Of a DNA stretch of 64,000 nt, positions 17,337 through 26,705 are shown piece after piece. The translations under genes were made by a program, and so were the position numbers. Numbering within the stretch: the first letter of the stretch is position 1; each line of letters starts with the position of its first letter. The notes beneath the pieces were generated by a model that did not search any database, was not told the DNA's origin, and saw nothing but the letters and a program-made list of their open reading frames with translations. Source of the DNA: Bacteroidota bacterium (GTDB lineage Bacteria; Bacteroidota; Bacteroidia; B-17B0; Aurantibacillaceae); contig JAFLBH010000001.1 of assembly GCA_017303905.1 (NCBI GenBank), positions 1,527,809 to 1,591,808 on the forward strand. Direction: 5' to 3'.

Positions 17337-18833
17337 ATGAAAAAACTATTAATAGCATTCTCCGCTCTTTTATCATCACAACTTGTTGCGCAAGGTGGTT
17401 ACGATATTAAAATTTCTATTAAGGGAAATACAGATACCGTAGCTTATCTGGCAAAGTATACCTTCGATAAACCATATATTGTAGATACTTGCAAAAAAGT
17501 AAACAAGGGAAATATTGTATTTAAAGGTAAAAAGGACCTCGATAAAGGCGTTTACTTTTTAGTTAGTCAGGAAAAGGTGAGGTATTTTGACTTTTTTATA
17601 AATGAATCTTCTAAACTCAGCATTACAACGGATGCGGCTGATTTTGTAAAAAATTTAAAAGCGCCGGGCTCTAAGGAGAATGAAGAATTTTTTAAATACA
17701 TCAATTATATCACAGAACGCAATCAGGAGTTTGGGAAATTAAGAGAGCAAACTAAAGGTAAATCAAAGGAAGATTCAACAAACTTCATGAAAGAAAAATC
17801 AGCTGAATTGAATAAGGCCGTGATGAAGTTTGATCAGGAATTCATGAACTCACATACCGGAACATTTTTATACGATGTTTTAAACTTGAAAACCGAGAAG
17901 GAACTAAAGGAAATTCCTAAAGCCAGTAATGGTCGTCCGGATAGCATCGCCGTTTACAAATATTATAAAACCCATTTTTGGGATGGGGTGAACTTTAAAG
18001 ACGATCGTGTTTTGCGTACACCATTTTTCGCGGATCGTTTAAAGCGTTATTTCAATAACGTAATTATTCAAATGCCTGATACCATTACTACCGAAATTAA
18101 TAAAATAATGAAGCAGTGTAATCCTGAGAGTGATATGTTTAAATTTTTGTTGGCTTACTTTATGCCAACGTATGAGCAAAGTAAAATCATGGGTTTTGAT
18201 AAAGTGTTTTGTGATTTAGTTGATACATACATAAGAACCGGAATGGCTAAAGGTGTTTACGATGAAACTACAAGTAAAAAGATAGCCGAGAGAGTTGATA
18301 TTTTGCGGCCACTTTTATTGGGGTCTCAGGCTCCGGATTTATTGATGATTGATACGGTGAATGCAAAAATCACCAATAAAATGGGATTTGACACTGCTAA
18401 AACAAGTTCTAGTGTTACCAAGTTGTATTACGATAACGCGCAAAAACTCACTGCATTATTCACAACACTTTATTCAGTTAAAGCTAAGTGGACCTTATTA
18501 GTATTCTGGGATGTAGATTGCGGTCATTGTAAAACCGAAATGCCAAAGTTAAAAGAAGCCTATGCTGAAATGAAAAGCAAGTACGATTTAAAAATTTTCG
18601 CCGTTTATACACAACACGAATACGATAAATGGAGAAAGTATTTGATTGAAAACAAACTCGACTTCATGAACGTGTATGATCCGGTGCATATTAATAACAT
18701 TAAAACTAAATACGATATTTTCTCCACTCCGGTCATCTATCTGTTAGATAAAGACAAAAAGATTAAGGCGAAGCGCCTCTCGGTGGATCAAGCAGTGGAA
18801 ATGATAAAAGTGTTTGATAAGCAAGAAAAATAA
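17337..18833 (+). CDS. Thioredoxin-like secreted protein with DUF4369/DUF5106-type N-terminus (copy 2)
   Basis: 498 residues from the ATG at 17337; an in-frame TTG/ATG region at 17322 would overlap the likely promoter. Domain order is the same as in the upstream copy: signal peptide (QLVAQ), DUF4369-like domain, helical middle, thioredoxin domain with FWDVDCGHCKTEMPKL. The two proteins align without large gaps (e.g. both have MGFDTA.TS.SVTKLYY and KYDIFSTP), showing a tandem duplication that has since diverged. A strong terminator follows. Why two copies are kept is not evident. Confidence 0.82.
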   Translation: MKKLLIAFSALLSSQLVAQGGYDIKISIKGNTDTVAYLAKYTFDKPYIVDTCKKVNKGNIVFKGKKDLDKGVYFLVSQEKVRYFDFFINESSKLSITTDAADFVKNLKAPGSKENEEFFKYINYITERNQEFGKLREQTKGKSKEDSTNFMKEKSAELNKAVMKFDQEFMNSHTGTFLYDVLNLKTEKELKEIPKASNGRPDSIAVYKYYKTHFWDGVNFKDDRVLRTPFFADRLKRYFNNVIIQMPDTITTEINKIMKQCNPESDMFKFLLAYFMPTYEQSKIMGFDKVFCDLVDTYIRTGMAKGVYDETTSKKIAERVDILRPLLLGSQAPDLLMIDTVNAKITNKMGFDTAKTSSSVTKLYYDNAQKLTALFTTLYSVKAKWTLLVFWDVDCGHCKTEMPKLKEAYAEMKSKYDLKIFAVYTQHEYDKWRKYLIENKLDFMNVYDPVHINNIKTKYDIFSTPVIYLLDKDKKIKAKRLSVDQAVEMIKVFDKQEK

Positions 18834-18843
18834 GTCAATAAAG

Positions 18844-18870
18844 CCCCTCCCTCCGAGGGGTTTTGTTTTT
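18844..18870 (+). terminator. Rho-independent terminator after the second thioredoxin-like gene
   Basis: Stem CCCCTC / GAGGGG (18844-18849 and 18855-18860) with a five-base loop, followed by TTTTGTTTTT. Confidence 0.85.
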
Positions 18871-18955
18871 AACATTTAATAGTACATAAACATTCAAAAA
18901 TTTAAACTAAACACGTAACCTTTAGCTTAAATTTACTTATAACATATTGTTTCGT

Positions 18956-20968
18956 ATGCGTAATATTCTACTCATTTTAGGGATGGTTTTAAGTGTGCCG
19001 TTTTTTTCGCAAGAAGACGGAGACAAAACCTATTGTAAGGAAATTGATAAAAAGCTGGAGAAACTGTATTTAAAAGGAACGGATAGAAAAACGCCGAAAC
19101 CCGAACGTTTAAAATATCTGAGAGAATGTTTGCAGGAAGATCCTGATTTTGCAGAAGCTAACTTATCAATGGGACTCGAAATCATCGTACATTGTAAACT
19201 GGAAGGAAAAGCATTTACACCGGCGGTTCCATTCTTTTTAAAAGCGATTGCGAATTGTCCGCAAATTCATTCTGAGCCTTATTACTACATCGGATTTGAT
19301 TATTACGAGCAATTAAAAAATGATTCGGCCATAAAATACCTCGATAAATTCATCAAGTTTAAAGACGATAATGAGAAGAAATACGGTAAGGATTATGAAG
19401 CAGAGCTCTCTCAGGCGAAGGAAATGATTAAATCGGCTAAGAAGGAGAATGAATTGAATAAAAAAGTTGTGCCTTTCGATCCTAAAGTTGTATTGGGAGT
19501 TTCTACACCACGTGATGAATATCTTGCGTACATATCTCCTGATGATAAAATTTGTTTTTACGTTAGAAGATTACCCATCAATAATAAAAATGTAGTCTAT
19601 CAAACCGATAAAGAACGCGAAGCATTTATGTTTGCCGTGCGTGATAAAACAGGTGTGTTTAATGCCGGCGATGAAATGCCGTATCCGTTTAATGAAACCT
19701 CCGATAATCAGGGCGGTTGTACCATCAGTATTGATAACAAATATTTATACTTTGCCATGATGCGTCATGAAGGTGGCGCGCAAGCGAATTGCGATATTTA
19801 CATGAGTCGTAATGTGGATGATGAATGGAAACCCTTTCAAAAATTAGGACCACAAATTAATCACCCTGTTTATTGGGATTCGCAGCCTACTATTTCTGCT
19901 GATGGTAATACTTTAATTTTTGCGAGTGATCGTCCCGGAGGTTTTGGAGGAATAGATTTATATATTAGCAAGCGCGATCCTGTAACACATGTATGGGGAC
20001 CTGCTGTTAACATGGGTAATAAAATTAATACCAGCGGCAATGAGAAAACGCCGTTTTTGCATAGTGATAGTCAAACTTTATATTTCAGCAGCGACGGACA
20101 TTTTGGTTTTGGAGGATTGGATATATTTTACATCCGTAAGAATGAAAAAGGAGAGTGGGGTGATGCTGAAAATATTGGAAAGCCAATTAACTCGGGTGGT
20201 GACGATACCGGCTTTTTTGTAAGTACGGATGCGAAGAGCGGTTATTTCTTTTCGGATGAAGGCGGTAAGGTAAATGGTAAAGGCGTGGGCCGTTATGATT
20301 TGTATTCTTTCCCATTATATGAAGCGGCAAGACCTAAGGAAACGACTTTCATGAGTGGAGAAATTAAAACTAAAGAAGGGGATCCGGTTTGGGGAGCAAC
20401 GGTTGAATTACAAAACGTGAAAACCAAACAAAAAACAAATGCCTTAGTAGACTCTACCACCGGTAAGTTTATGGCAGCCGTTGTTGTAGATAAAAAGGAT
20501 GATTATATCTTAACAATAAAGAATAAAGAACTGGCATTCTCCTCAGCTTTAATCAGTACTAAAGAAGCAAGTTTTAGCATGCCTCCAAAACCGGTTGAAT
20601 TAATCACAGATTCTGTGAAAGTGGGAAGTTCGTTTGTGATTAATAACATCTATTATAACACCAACAGTGCTGATTTAAAAGAGGAATCAAAAGTGGTATT
20701 GCAAGCTTTTGCGGATTATCTCAAAGAGCACCCTAAGGTGAAAATAGAGATTCAAGGTCATACCGATAATGTTGGTAACGCAAGCGCTAATCAGGCCTTA
20801 TCTGCCAATCGTGCATTTACTGTGAAAGCTTTAATTGAATCTTATGGCATTGATGGAAATCGAATAACAGCAAAAGGATTTGGTTCTTCAAAACCACTCA
20901 TTGATAATTCATCCGAAGCAGGGCGTGCGAAAAATCGCCGCACCGAATTTTTAATTACGGAAGATTAA
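18956..20968 (+). CDS. PorE-like OmpA-family protein (TPR, beta-propeller, CRD, OmpA domain)
   Basis: 670 residues from the ATG at 18956. Order of parts: signal peptide (1-19, PFFSQ); helical TPR-like region (about 30-150); PD40-type beta-propeller (about 175-450) with GNTLIFASDRPGGFGGIDLYIS and SQTLYFSSDGHFGFGGLDIF; a carboxypeptidase-regulatory-like beta domain (about 470-550, GEIKTKEGDPVWGATVELQ); and a C-terminal OmpA peptidoglycan-binding domain (IEIQGHTDNVGNASANQALS, NRRTEF). This architecture matches PorE, which anchors the type IX secretion machinery to peptidoglycan, although other TPR/OmpA paralogues share it. No Por neighbours are present. A TAAATTTA near-match to the -7 box lies at 18928-18935. 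Confidence 0.85.
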   Translation: MRNILLILGMVLSVPFFSQEDGDKTYCKEIDKKLEKLYLKGTDRKTPKPERLKYLRECLQEDPDFAEANLSMGLEIIVHCKLEGKAFTPAVPFFLKAIANCPQIHSEPYYYIGFDYYEQLKNDSAIKYLDKFIKFKDDNEKKYGKDYEAELSQAKEMIKSAKKENELNKKVVPFDPKVVLGVSTPRDEYLAYISPDDKICFYVRRLPINNKNVVYQTDKEREAFMFAVRDKTGVFNAGDEMPYPFNETSDNQGGCTISIDNKYLYFAMMRHEGGAQANCDIYMSRNVDDEWKPFQKLGPQINHPVYWDSQPTISADGNTLIFASDRPGGFGGIDLYISKRDPVTHVWGPAVNMGNKINTSGNEKTPFLHSDSQTLYFSSDGHFGFGGLDIFYIRKNEKGEWGDAENIGKPINSGGDDTGFFVSTDAKSGYFFSDEGGKVNGKGVGRYDLYSFPLYEAARPKETTFMSGEIKTKEGDPVWGATVELQNVKTKQKTNALVDSTTGKFMAAVVVDKKDDYILTIKNKELAFSSALISTKEASFSMPPKPVELITDSVKVGSSFVINNIYYNTNSADLKEESKVVLQAFADYLKEHPKVKIEIQGHTDNVGNASANQALSANRAFTVKALIESYGIDGNRITAKGFGSSKPLIDNSSEAGRAKNRRTEFLITED

Positions 20969-22078
20969 TTAGGCTATTGCTTCATTGATAGAAGGCAGTC
21001 CCAGTTTTTTTAACGCCCTCACATGCGCATTCAGCGCGTCCGTAAGCGATTTATTTTCCAAATAAGGAATGTTATACTCTTCAGCGGTTGTCTTTACAAT
21101 TTCTGAAATGGCAGGATAATGTACATGACAAATACGGGGAAACAAGTGATGTTCCACCTGAAAGTTTAATCCGCCAACATACCAGGAAATGAATTTATTT
21201 TTTCGGGAAAAGTTAACGGTGGTATTCATTTGATGAATAGCCCAGTTGTTTTCGATGGTACCACCTTCATTCGGTAATGGATAAGTAGTTCCTTCTACAG
21301 TATGTGCTAATTGAAATACAGTGGTTAAAATGATTCCTGCTATAAATTGCATCCACAAGAAGCCATATAAATGCGGCAGGAAAGCAACCTTAAAAACCAG
21401 ACAAGGAATTAGGAAAAAGTAACTAAAGTAAATTACCTTATGCCCAATAATTTTCAATAATACGATACGGTTTTGTTTAGCGGTGTTTTTGTTTACGCCG
21501 TTTCTTTTGTATTGTACAAATTGAACAAAATCTTTAATTAAAGCCCAATATAAGGTAAGTATACCATAAAAGAAAAACGCATAAACCCATTGGAATTTAT
21601 GATACCATTTAAGCTCGGTGTGCGGAGAGAAACGCATTATTAATTTATCTTCTATGTCTTCATCCATATGTACAATGTTGGTGTAAGTATGGTGTAAAAC
21701 ATTATGCTGAAGTTTCCAGTTAAATACCGCTCCGCCAAGTACATTAAGTGTATAACCCATTATACCGTTGATGGTTTTGTTGGAAGAGTAAGAGCCGTGA
21801 TTCGCATCATGCATCACACTCATGCCTACACCGGCTAAAGCGAAACCCATTACCGACCACATTGTAACAAGAAGCCAGAAGGGGAGTGGCACAAATACAA
21901 TGAAAAAAAATGGAACAAAATAAGCTGATAGCAGCACGATACTTTTAATAATCATTTGCGCATTGGCATACGGAGAAATTTTGTTATCTCTGAAGTAAGT
22001 ATCAACTCTTCTACGAAGTGTAGAGAAAAATTCGGCTTGTTCGTTATTTGTAAACCGGAGGTTAGCTTTTAATTGCAT
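20969..22078 (-). CDS. Membrane fatty-acid desaturase (acyl-CoA/linoleoyl-type)
   Basis: 369 residues with four or more transmembrane segments. The three histidine boxes of the di-iron membrane desaturases are visible: HDANHGS (about 90-96), HNVLHHTYTN (about 125-134) and QVEHHLFP (about 310-317). The Q in the third box suggests a front-end (delta-5/6-like) desaturase, usually with acyl-CoA or lipid substrates; no cytochrome b5 domain is fused. It introduces double bases into membrane acyl chains, likely in cold adaptation. It converges on the PorE-like gene, with the two stops adjacent. Confidence 0.9.
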   Translation of the reverse strand: MQLKANLRFTNNEQAEFFSTLRRRVDTYFRDNKISPYANAQMIIKSIVLLSAYFVPFFFIVFVPLPFWLLVTMWSVMGFALAGVGMSVMHDANHGSYSSNKTINGIMGYTLNVLGGAVFNWKLQHNVLHHTYTNIVHMDEDIEDKLIMRFSPHTELKWYHKFQWVYAFFFYGILTLYWALIKDFVQFVQYKRNGVNKNTAKQNRIVLLKIIGHKVIYFSYFFLIPCLVFKVAFLPHLYGFLWMQFIAGIILTTVFQLAHTVEGTTYPLPNEGGTIENNWAIHQMNTTVNFSRKNKFISWYVGGLNFQVEHHLFPRICHVHYPAISEIVKTTAEEYNIPYLENKSLTDALNAHVRALKKLGLPSINEAIA

Positions 22079-22163
22079 GTATGTTATATTTAGTTAAGCA
22101 TTACTCAACTAAAAAACAAATTAAAAGAGGAATAATAAAGTAAATATAAGCATTAAATATCGA

Positions 22164-22814
22164 TTAACCGAATTTATATATAATGGCCTCGGTGTATCGC
22201 TTTGTTTGAATAGTCTTATAAACTACGAATCCTTTTGCCTCCCAAAGTTTTTTGTAGGTAGGATTTAAATACGCAACATATACAGACATGTTATTTTTTA
22301 CAGAGTGTTTTATGATGTTATCAGCTACTTTTTCCATAATAACATCAGAGAAGGGATTAAAGAAATAAAAAGTGCCTGTGTCTGCGGGAATAGTATAGTC
22401 AAGGGCATTTTGATGCACAAATTCGAAGGTGCTCTCCGGTCTTTTTTTTCGGTAATTCATCGCGTTTTTTCGGGCTTCGGAACATAAATCCGCATCGAGC
22501 TCCACGCCAATGAGGCGATTAAACCCACAAAATTCAGCGCAAAAAAGAGCGCGGCCTTTCCCGCTGCCATAATCAATGAGCGTTTTATTTTTAAGTTCTG
22601 ATGGTAATTCATTAAACACGCGTATAAGCGCCAAATAACCCGCCCCTTGATAGTGAAAATTATCTTTATCGTCGGATTTTACAATTCCGGATGTAGATAT
22701 ACCAAGTTCAATTTCATAGTGGCTTTCACTTTTGCCAATAGCTAAAGTATTGAACAATCCGCGGTAATAAACTGAGCGAAAAAAATAGAAAATATGTATA
22801 AACAGTGTTTTCAG
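22164..22814 (-). CDS. Class I SAM-dependent methyltransferase (probable CTG start)
   Basis: The Rossmann core is clear: LIDYGSGKGRALFCAE (motif I), GVELDADLC (motif II) and TFYFFNPFSD (motif IV). The only standard in-frame start is a TTG at 22757 (197 residues). However, the frame stays open upstream to a TGA at 22851-22853 and encodes HIFYFFRSVYYRGLFNTLA, which reads like the usual N-terminal helix of this Bacteroidota family (from memory). No ATG, GTG or TTG exists there; the CTG at 22812-22814 would give MKTLFIHIFYFFRSVYYRG (216 residues). I give that start, with the TTG as the alternative. The substrate is unknown. Divergent from relA/spoT. Confidence 0.72.
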   Translation of the reverse strand: MKTLFIHIFYFFRSVYYRGLFNTLAIGKSESHYEIELGISTSGIVKSDDKDNFHYQGAGYLALIRVFNELPSELKNKTLIDYGSGKGRALFCAEFCGFNRLIGVELDADLCSEARKNAMNYRKKRPESTFEFVHQNALDYTIPADTGTFYFFNPFSDVIMEKVADNIIKHSVKNNMSVYVAYLNPTYKKLWEAKGFVVYKTIQTKRYTEAIIYKFG

Positions 22815-22869
22815 TTTTGTATTTTTATAATTGATTGTAAATTTAGTAAATCAAATACGTACCCGCACT

Positions 22870-25080
22870 ATGCAAATTGATCTTGTTGCCGAACGAAAAG
22901 AAATTCTGAACCGCTACAAAGCACTCATCAAGGCCTGTAAACACCGTTTAGAAAAGGGTGATAAGGAAATGATTCGTAAGGCTTTTGAAGTGGCTGTTGA
23001 ATCGCATAAGGAAATGCGTCGTAAATCCGGCGAACCTTATATTTATCATCCTATTGCTGTTGCGCATATTTGTGCCGAGGAAATCGGATTAGGTGCCACT
23101 GCTATCGTTTGTGCTCTGTTACACGATACAGTTGAAGATACTGACTTAACGCTTGAAGATGTTCGTGGCTTATTCGGAAATAAAATTGCGCAAATCATTG
23201 ATGGCTTAACAAAAATTTCAGGTGTAATTGATAATACATCTTCTATTCAGGCAGAGAACTTCCGTAAGGTGTTACTCACCATGGCGGAGGATGTGAGGGT
23301 TATCTTGATTAAAATTGCCGACCGACTTCATAACATGCGCACATTAGAGCATATGAAGCGCGATAAGCAAATGAAGATTGCCAGCGAAACTTTGTATTTA
23401 TACGCTCCTTTGGCGCATCGTCTCGGATTAAATGCTATTAAATCGGAGTTGGAAGATTTGTCTTTAAAGTATACCGATGATGAAGCTTATAAGGAAATTG
23501 CAGAAAAATTAGCGGAAACTGAACCACAGCGCAAGAAATTCATTCAAAAATTTATCGAACCCCTCAAAGAGATTTTACAAGAGCAAGGTTTTAAATTTAA
23601 AATGTTCGGTCGACCGAAATCTATTTATTCTATTTTTAATAAGATTAAAACAAAAGGGGTAAAGTTCGAGGAGATTTACGATTTATTCGCCATTCGAATT
23701 GTAATTGATACACCTTTTGAACAAGAAAAATCAGATTGCTGGAAAGTATATTCGATTATCACCGATTTCTATCATCCATCTCCAGAACGTTTACGCGATT
23801 GGATTTCCACTCCGAAAAGTAATGGTTACGAAAGTTTGCACACGACGGTAATGGGACCGGAAGGAAAATGGGTAGAAGTACAGATCCGTACGGTTCGTAT
23901 GGATGAATTAGCTGAGAAAGGTTATGCTGCCCATTGGAAATATAAAGAGTCGGCACAGGAGAAGGAAAATAATCTGGAAGGATGGCTTAAACGTATTCGC
24001 GAGTTATTAGAGAATCCGGATGCAAATGCGTTGGAGTTTATGGATGACTTTAAACTCAACCTTTTCTCGGATGAAATTTTTGTGTTTACGCCAAAGGGTG
24101 ATATGAAAACATTACCGAGTGGCGCAACGGCTCTCGATTTTGCTTTTGATATTCATACTAAAATTGGAGAGCAGTGTATTGGTGCTAAGGTAAATCATAA
24201 GTTGGTACCGTTGAGTTATGAAATTAAAAGTGGCGATCAGATTGAAATTTTAACTTCAGGAAAACAAACACCGAAAGAGGATTGGATTGGATATGTTATC
24301 ACGGCTCGGGCGAAATCAAAGATAAAAAACGCTTTAAAGGAGCAACGCAAAAAAATTGCGGAAGGTGGTCGCGAAATACTGGAGAAGAAGTTTTATAAAA
24401 ACAAACTTGACTTCACTCTACAAAACGTGAATGATTTCGCCAATTATTTACGCTTACCTAACTCTCAGGAATTATTTTATCGTGTGGCCTTGGGTAACGT
24501 GGATAATAATGAGATTAAAGATTATTTAAAGTTCAAAGAAAAGCCGGAGAAAGGCGCGCATCGTAAAGGTTCGGGACAAAAAATTGAGCAGTTGGTGACC
24601 AGTGCTCGCGGAAGCAGCGATATGTTGGTGATTGGCGATGATATGCAAAAGCTGGATTATAAATTATCGGCTTGTTGCAATCCAATTCCCGGCGATGATG
24701 TGTTTGGTTTTATTACTGTTGGTGAAGGTATCAAAATTCATCGCGTGAATTGTCCGAATGCAGTTAAAATGCTTTCCAATTATTCATATCGTGTAGTAAA
24801 AGCGAAGTGGATGAATGAACATTTGATTTCATTCTTAGCCGGTATTAAAATCATCGGAACAGATGAACTCGGTATTGTAAATAATATCACAAAGGTTATT
24901 TCGAATGAAAATAATATCAATATGCGTTCCATCAGTTTTGATACCGATGATGGAATTTTCGAAGGAACTATCATGGTCTACGTTCATGATACAAAGCACT
25001 TAAATCACTTGATGGAAAACCTTAAAAAGGTGAAGGGTGTTACCAATGTGATTCGTATTGATGAAAAGCAGGAGAAATAA
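22870..25080 (+). CDS. Bifunctional (p)ppGpp synthetase/hydrolase, RelA/SpoT family
   Basis: 736 residues from the ATG at 22870; an upstream TTG at 22831 is less likely. Domains in order: HD hydrolase (about 30-190) with YIYHPIAVAHI and the HD pair in LLHDTVEDTDLT; (p)ppGpp synthetase (about 235-350) with GRPKSIYSIFNKI and SNGYESLHTTV; TGS (about 395-455, VFTPKGDMKTLPSGATALDF); a zinc-finger-like segment with KLSACCNPIPGDDVFGF; and a C-terminal ACT domain (about 660-736). Both catalytic sites look intact, so it should make and degrade the stringent-response alarmone. The stop codon abuts an inverted-repeat element. Confidence 0.95.
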   Translation: MQIDLVAERKEILNRYKALIKACKHRLEKGDKEMIRKAFEVAVESHKEMRRKSGEPYIYHPIAVAHICAEEIGLGATAIVCALLHDTVEDTDLTLEDVRGLFGNKIAQIIDGLTKISGVIDNTSSIQAENFRKVLLTMAEDVRVILIKIADRLHNMRTLEHMKRDKQMKIASETLYLYAPLAHRLGLNAIKSELEDLSLKYTDDEAYKEIAEKLAETEPQRKKFIQKFIEPLKEILQEQGFKFKMFGRPKSIYSIFNKIKTKGVKFEEIYDLFAIRIVIDTPFEQEKSDCWKVYSIITDFYHPSPERLRDWISTPKSNGYESLHTTVMGPEGKWVEVQIRTVRMDELAEKGYAAHWKYKESAQEKENNLEGWLKRIRELLENPDANALEFMDDFKLNLFSDEIFVFTPKGDMKTLPSGATALDFAFDIHTKIGEQCIGAKVNHKLVPLSYEIKSGDQIEILTSGKQTPKEDWIGYVITARAKSKIKNALKEQRKKIAEGGREILEKKFYKNKLDFTLQNVNDFANYLRLPNSQELFYRVALGNVDNNEIKDYLKFKEKPEKGAHRKGSGQKIEQLVTSARGSSDMLVIGDDMQKLDYKLSACCNPIPGDDVFGFITVGEGIKIHRVNCPNAVKMLSNYSYRVVKAKWMNEHLISFLAGIKIIGTDELGIVNNITKVISNENNINMRSISFDTDDGIFEGTIMVYVHDTKHLNHLMENLKKVKGVTNVIRIDEKQEK

Positions 25081-25478
25081 TTTCAGGGCTAAAGCCCTTT
25101 CATGCTCCAATTCAACAACCCTGACCTAAAGGCCGGGGTTGTTTTATAGCGAGAATAAATGAAAAGGAACTATTTTTCATTAAGCAATAATTTCAATTGG
25201 GCTTTGTACTTAATCAGGTATCATACGTTTTTTATAATATTTAGTAGTCTGACCTTTAGCCTAGTTGCTTTGTGCTAATAATAAATAGAAACTCATAATC
25301 ACGTTTTGTCTAATCAAAATGAAGGCGCCAATGATATGGTTTATGAAAATTGTTAATTGGGTTGTGGTCTTGTATTTCCAAGAGTGAGATTTGATACGGA
25401 CTAAGCGTAGATAGCATAAACCCTGACCTGAAGGTCAGGGTTCATGAATAAATAACACATAGGGCTTTAGCCCTGAAA
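25081..25478. repeat. 398-bp element with perfect 18-bp terminal inverted repeats (MITE or REP-pair like)
   Basis: TTTCAGGGCTAAAGCCCT at 25081-25098 is the exact reverse complement of 25461-25478. Just inside each end is a second palindrome: around 25114-25143 (AACCCTGACC..GGCCGGGGTT type) and 25418-25442 (ACCCTGACCTGAAGGTCAGGGT). The interior (about 25145-25415) has no open frame worth calling. The 8-base flanks AGAAATAA (25073-25080) and AGAAGTAA (25479-25486) differ by one base and may be a target duplication. The left end begins at the base after the SpoT stop codon. This element fills most of the 440-base gap between genes. Confidence 0.8.
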
Positions 25479-25502
25479 AGAAGTAAATTCCTTATTCTTT
25501 AG

Positions 25503-25510
25503 TATTTTTG
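25503..25510 (+). promoter_or_regulatory. -7 box of the glycosyltransferase/DUF2062 gene
   Basis: TATTTTTG fits TAnnTTTG and lies 10 bases before the ATG at 25521, just outside the right end of the inverted-repeat element. Confidence 0.45.
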
Positions 25511-25520
25511 CATACTAAAC

Positions 25521-26705
25521 ATGTCATTGCAGGAAATAACAAAATCCAAATTCAAAGCTTTAAGAGCTTGTGTTCTTATTCCCACCTATAATAACGCTAA
25601 GACTTTAGAAGCCGTTATTTCAACAACACTGGAATATTGTGATGATGTTATTGTTGTGAATGACGGCGCTACCGATTCAACGCCGGTTATCATTTCAAAA
25701 TTCAGCAACATTACCGTATTTAAACACGAAGTAAACAAAGGCAAAGGAATGGCTTTGCGTAACGGATTTAAAAAGGCATTAGAGTTAGGATTTGATTATG
25801 TAATAACAATCGACAGCGACGGGCAGCATTATCCGGAAGATTTCATCACTTTCTTAAACAAGGTGGAGGAAGTTCCGAATAGTTTGATAATTGGTGCCCG
25901 CAATATGGCGGTGGATAATGTGCCGGGCAAAAGTACCTTCGGTAACAAGTTCAGTAATTTTTGGTTTTGGGTAGAGACCGGAATCAAATTACCGGATACA
26001 CAAAGCGGATATCGTTTGTATCCTGTAAAGCGCATGCGCAATATTTGGTTATTTACTACCAAGTTTGAATTGGAGATTGAGGTTATTGTGAAAGCAGCCT
26101 GGAGAGGAATTCCGGTGATTTCTGTTCCTGTAAAAGTGTATTATGCACCGCAAGGAGAACGTGTCACACATTTTCGTCCTGGTAAGGATTTCACCCGCAT
26201 CAGTTTTTTAAATACGTATCTGTGCATTTTGGCCGCGTTATTTTGGAGGCCTGTCATGTTGCTTAGGAAATTTACGTTGAGCAACCTGAAAAAAGTATGG
26301 CGTGAAGAAATTGTAGCGCGTCATGAAAGTCCGATGAAGAAAGCCAGTTCAGTAGCACTCGGATTATTTTTTGGAATTGTTCCTATTTGGGGATTTCAAT
26401 TTGCAACAGCGCTTCTGCTCGCACATTTTTTGAAACTTAACAAAGTGGTTGTTGGATTAGTGGCGCAGATAAGCGTTCCGCCTATGATACCATTTATATT
26501 ATATGCCAGCGTAAAAACCGGCGAATTAGTTCTTTCTGAAAAAGTAAATCTTGATTTAAATAAAATCCTCACTGTTGACGCACTTAAGAATGTTTACGTT
26601 TATACTGTGGGTGCAACAGTGTTATCTGTTGTTGTTGCAGTAGCCGGATTTTTGATTACCCTTATTTCCTTAAAGGCTTTCAGATACAAGCCACATCAAG
26701 CTTAA
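25521..26705 (+). CDS. Family 2 glycosyltransferase fused to DUF2062
   Basis: 394 residues. The N-terminal GT-A domain (about 15-235) has ACVLIPTYNNAKTLEAVI, VVNDGATDST and TIDSDGQHYPED (the DxD-type metal/nucleotide-sugar site is DSDG), resembling dolichol-phosphate-mannose-synthase-like enzymes. Residues about 265-394 form a DUF2062 domain with two to three membrane segments (SSVALGLFFGIVPIWGFQF). It likely transfers a sugar to a lipid carrier at the inner membrane. The stop overlaps the next gene's ATG (TAATG), so the two genes are coupled. Confidence 0.88.
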   Translation: MSLQEITKSKFKALRACVLIPTYNNAKTLEAVISTTLEYCDDVIVVNDGATDSTPVIISKFSNITVFKHEVNKGKGMALRNGFKKALELGFDYVITIDSDGQHYPEDFITFLNKVEEVPNSLIIGARNMAVDNVPGKSTFGNKFSNFWFWVETGIKLPDTQSGYRLYPVKRMRNIWLFTTKFELEIEVIVKAAWRGIPVISVPVKVYYAPQGERVTHFRPGKDFTRISFLNTYLCILAALFWRPVMLLRKFTLSNLKKVWREEIVARHESPMKKASSVALGLFFGIVPIWGFQFATALLLAHFLKLNKVVVGLVAQISVPPMIPFILYASVKTGELVLSEKVNLDLNKILTVDALKNVYVYTVGATVLSVVVAVAGFLITLISLKAFRYKPHQA

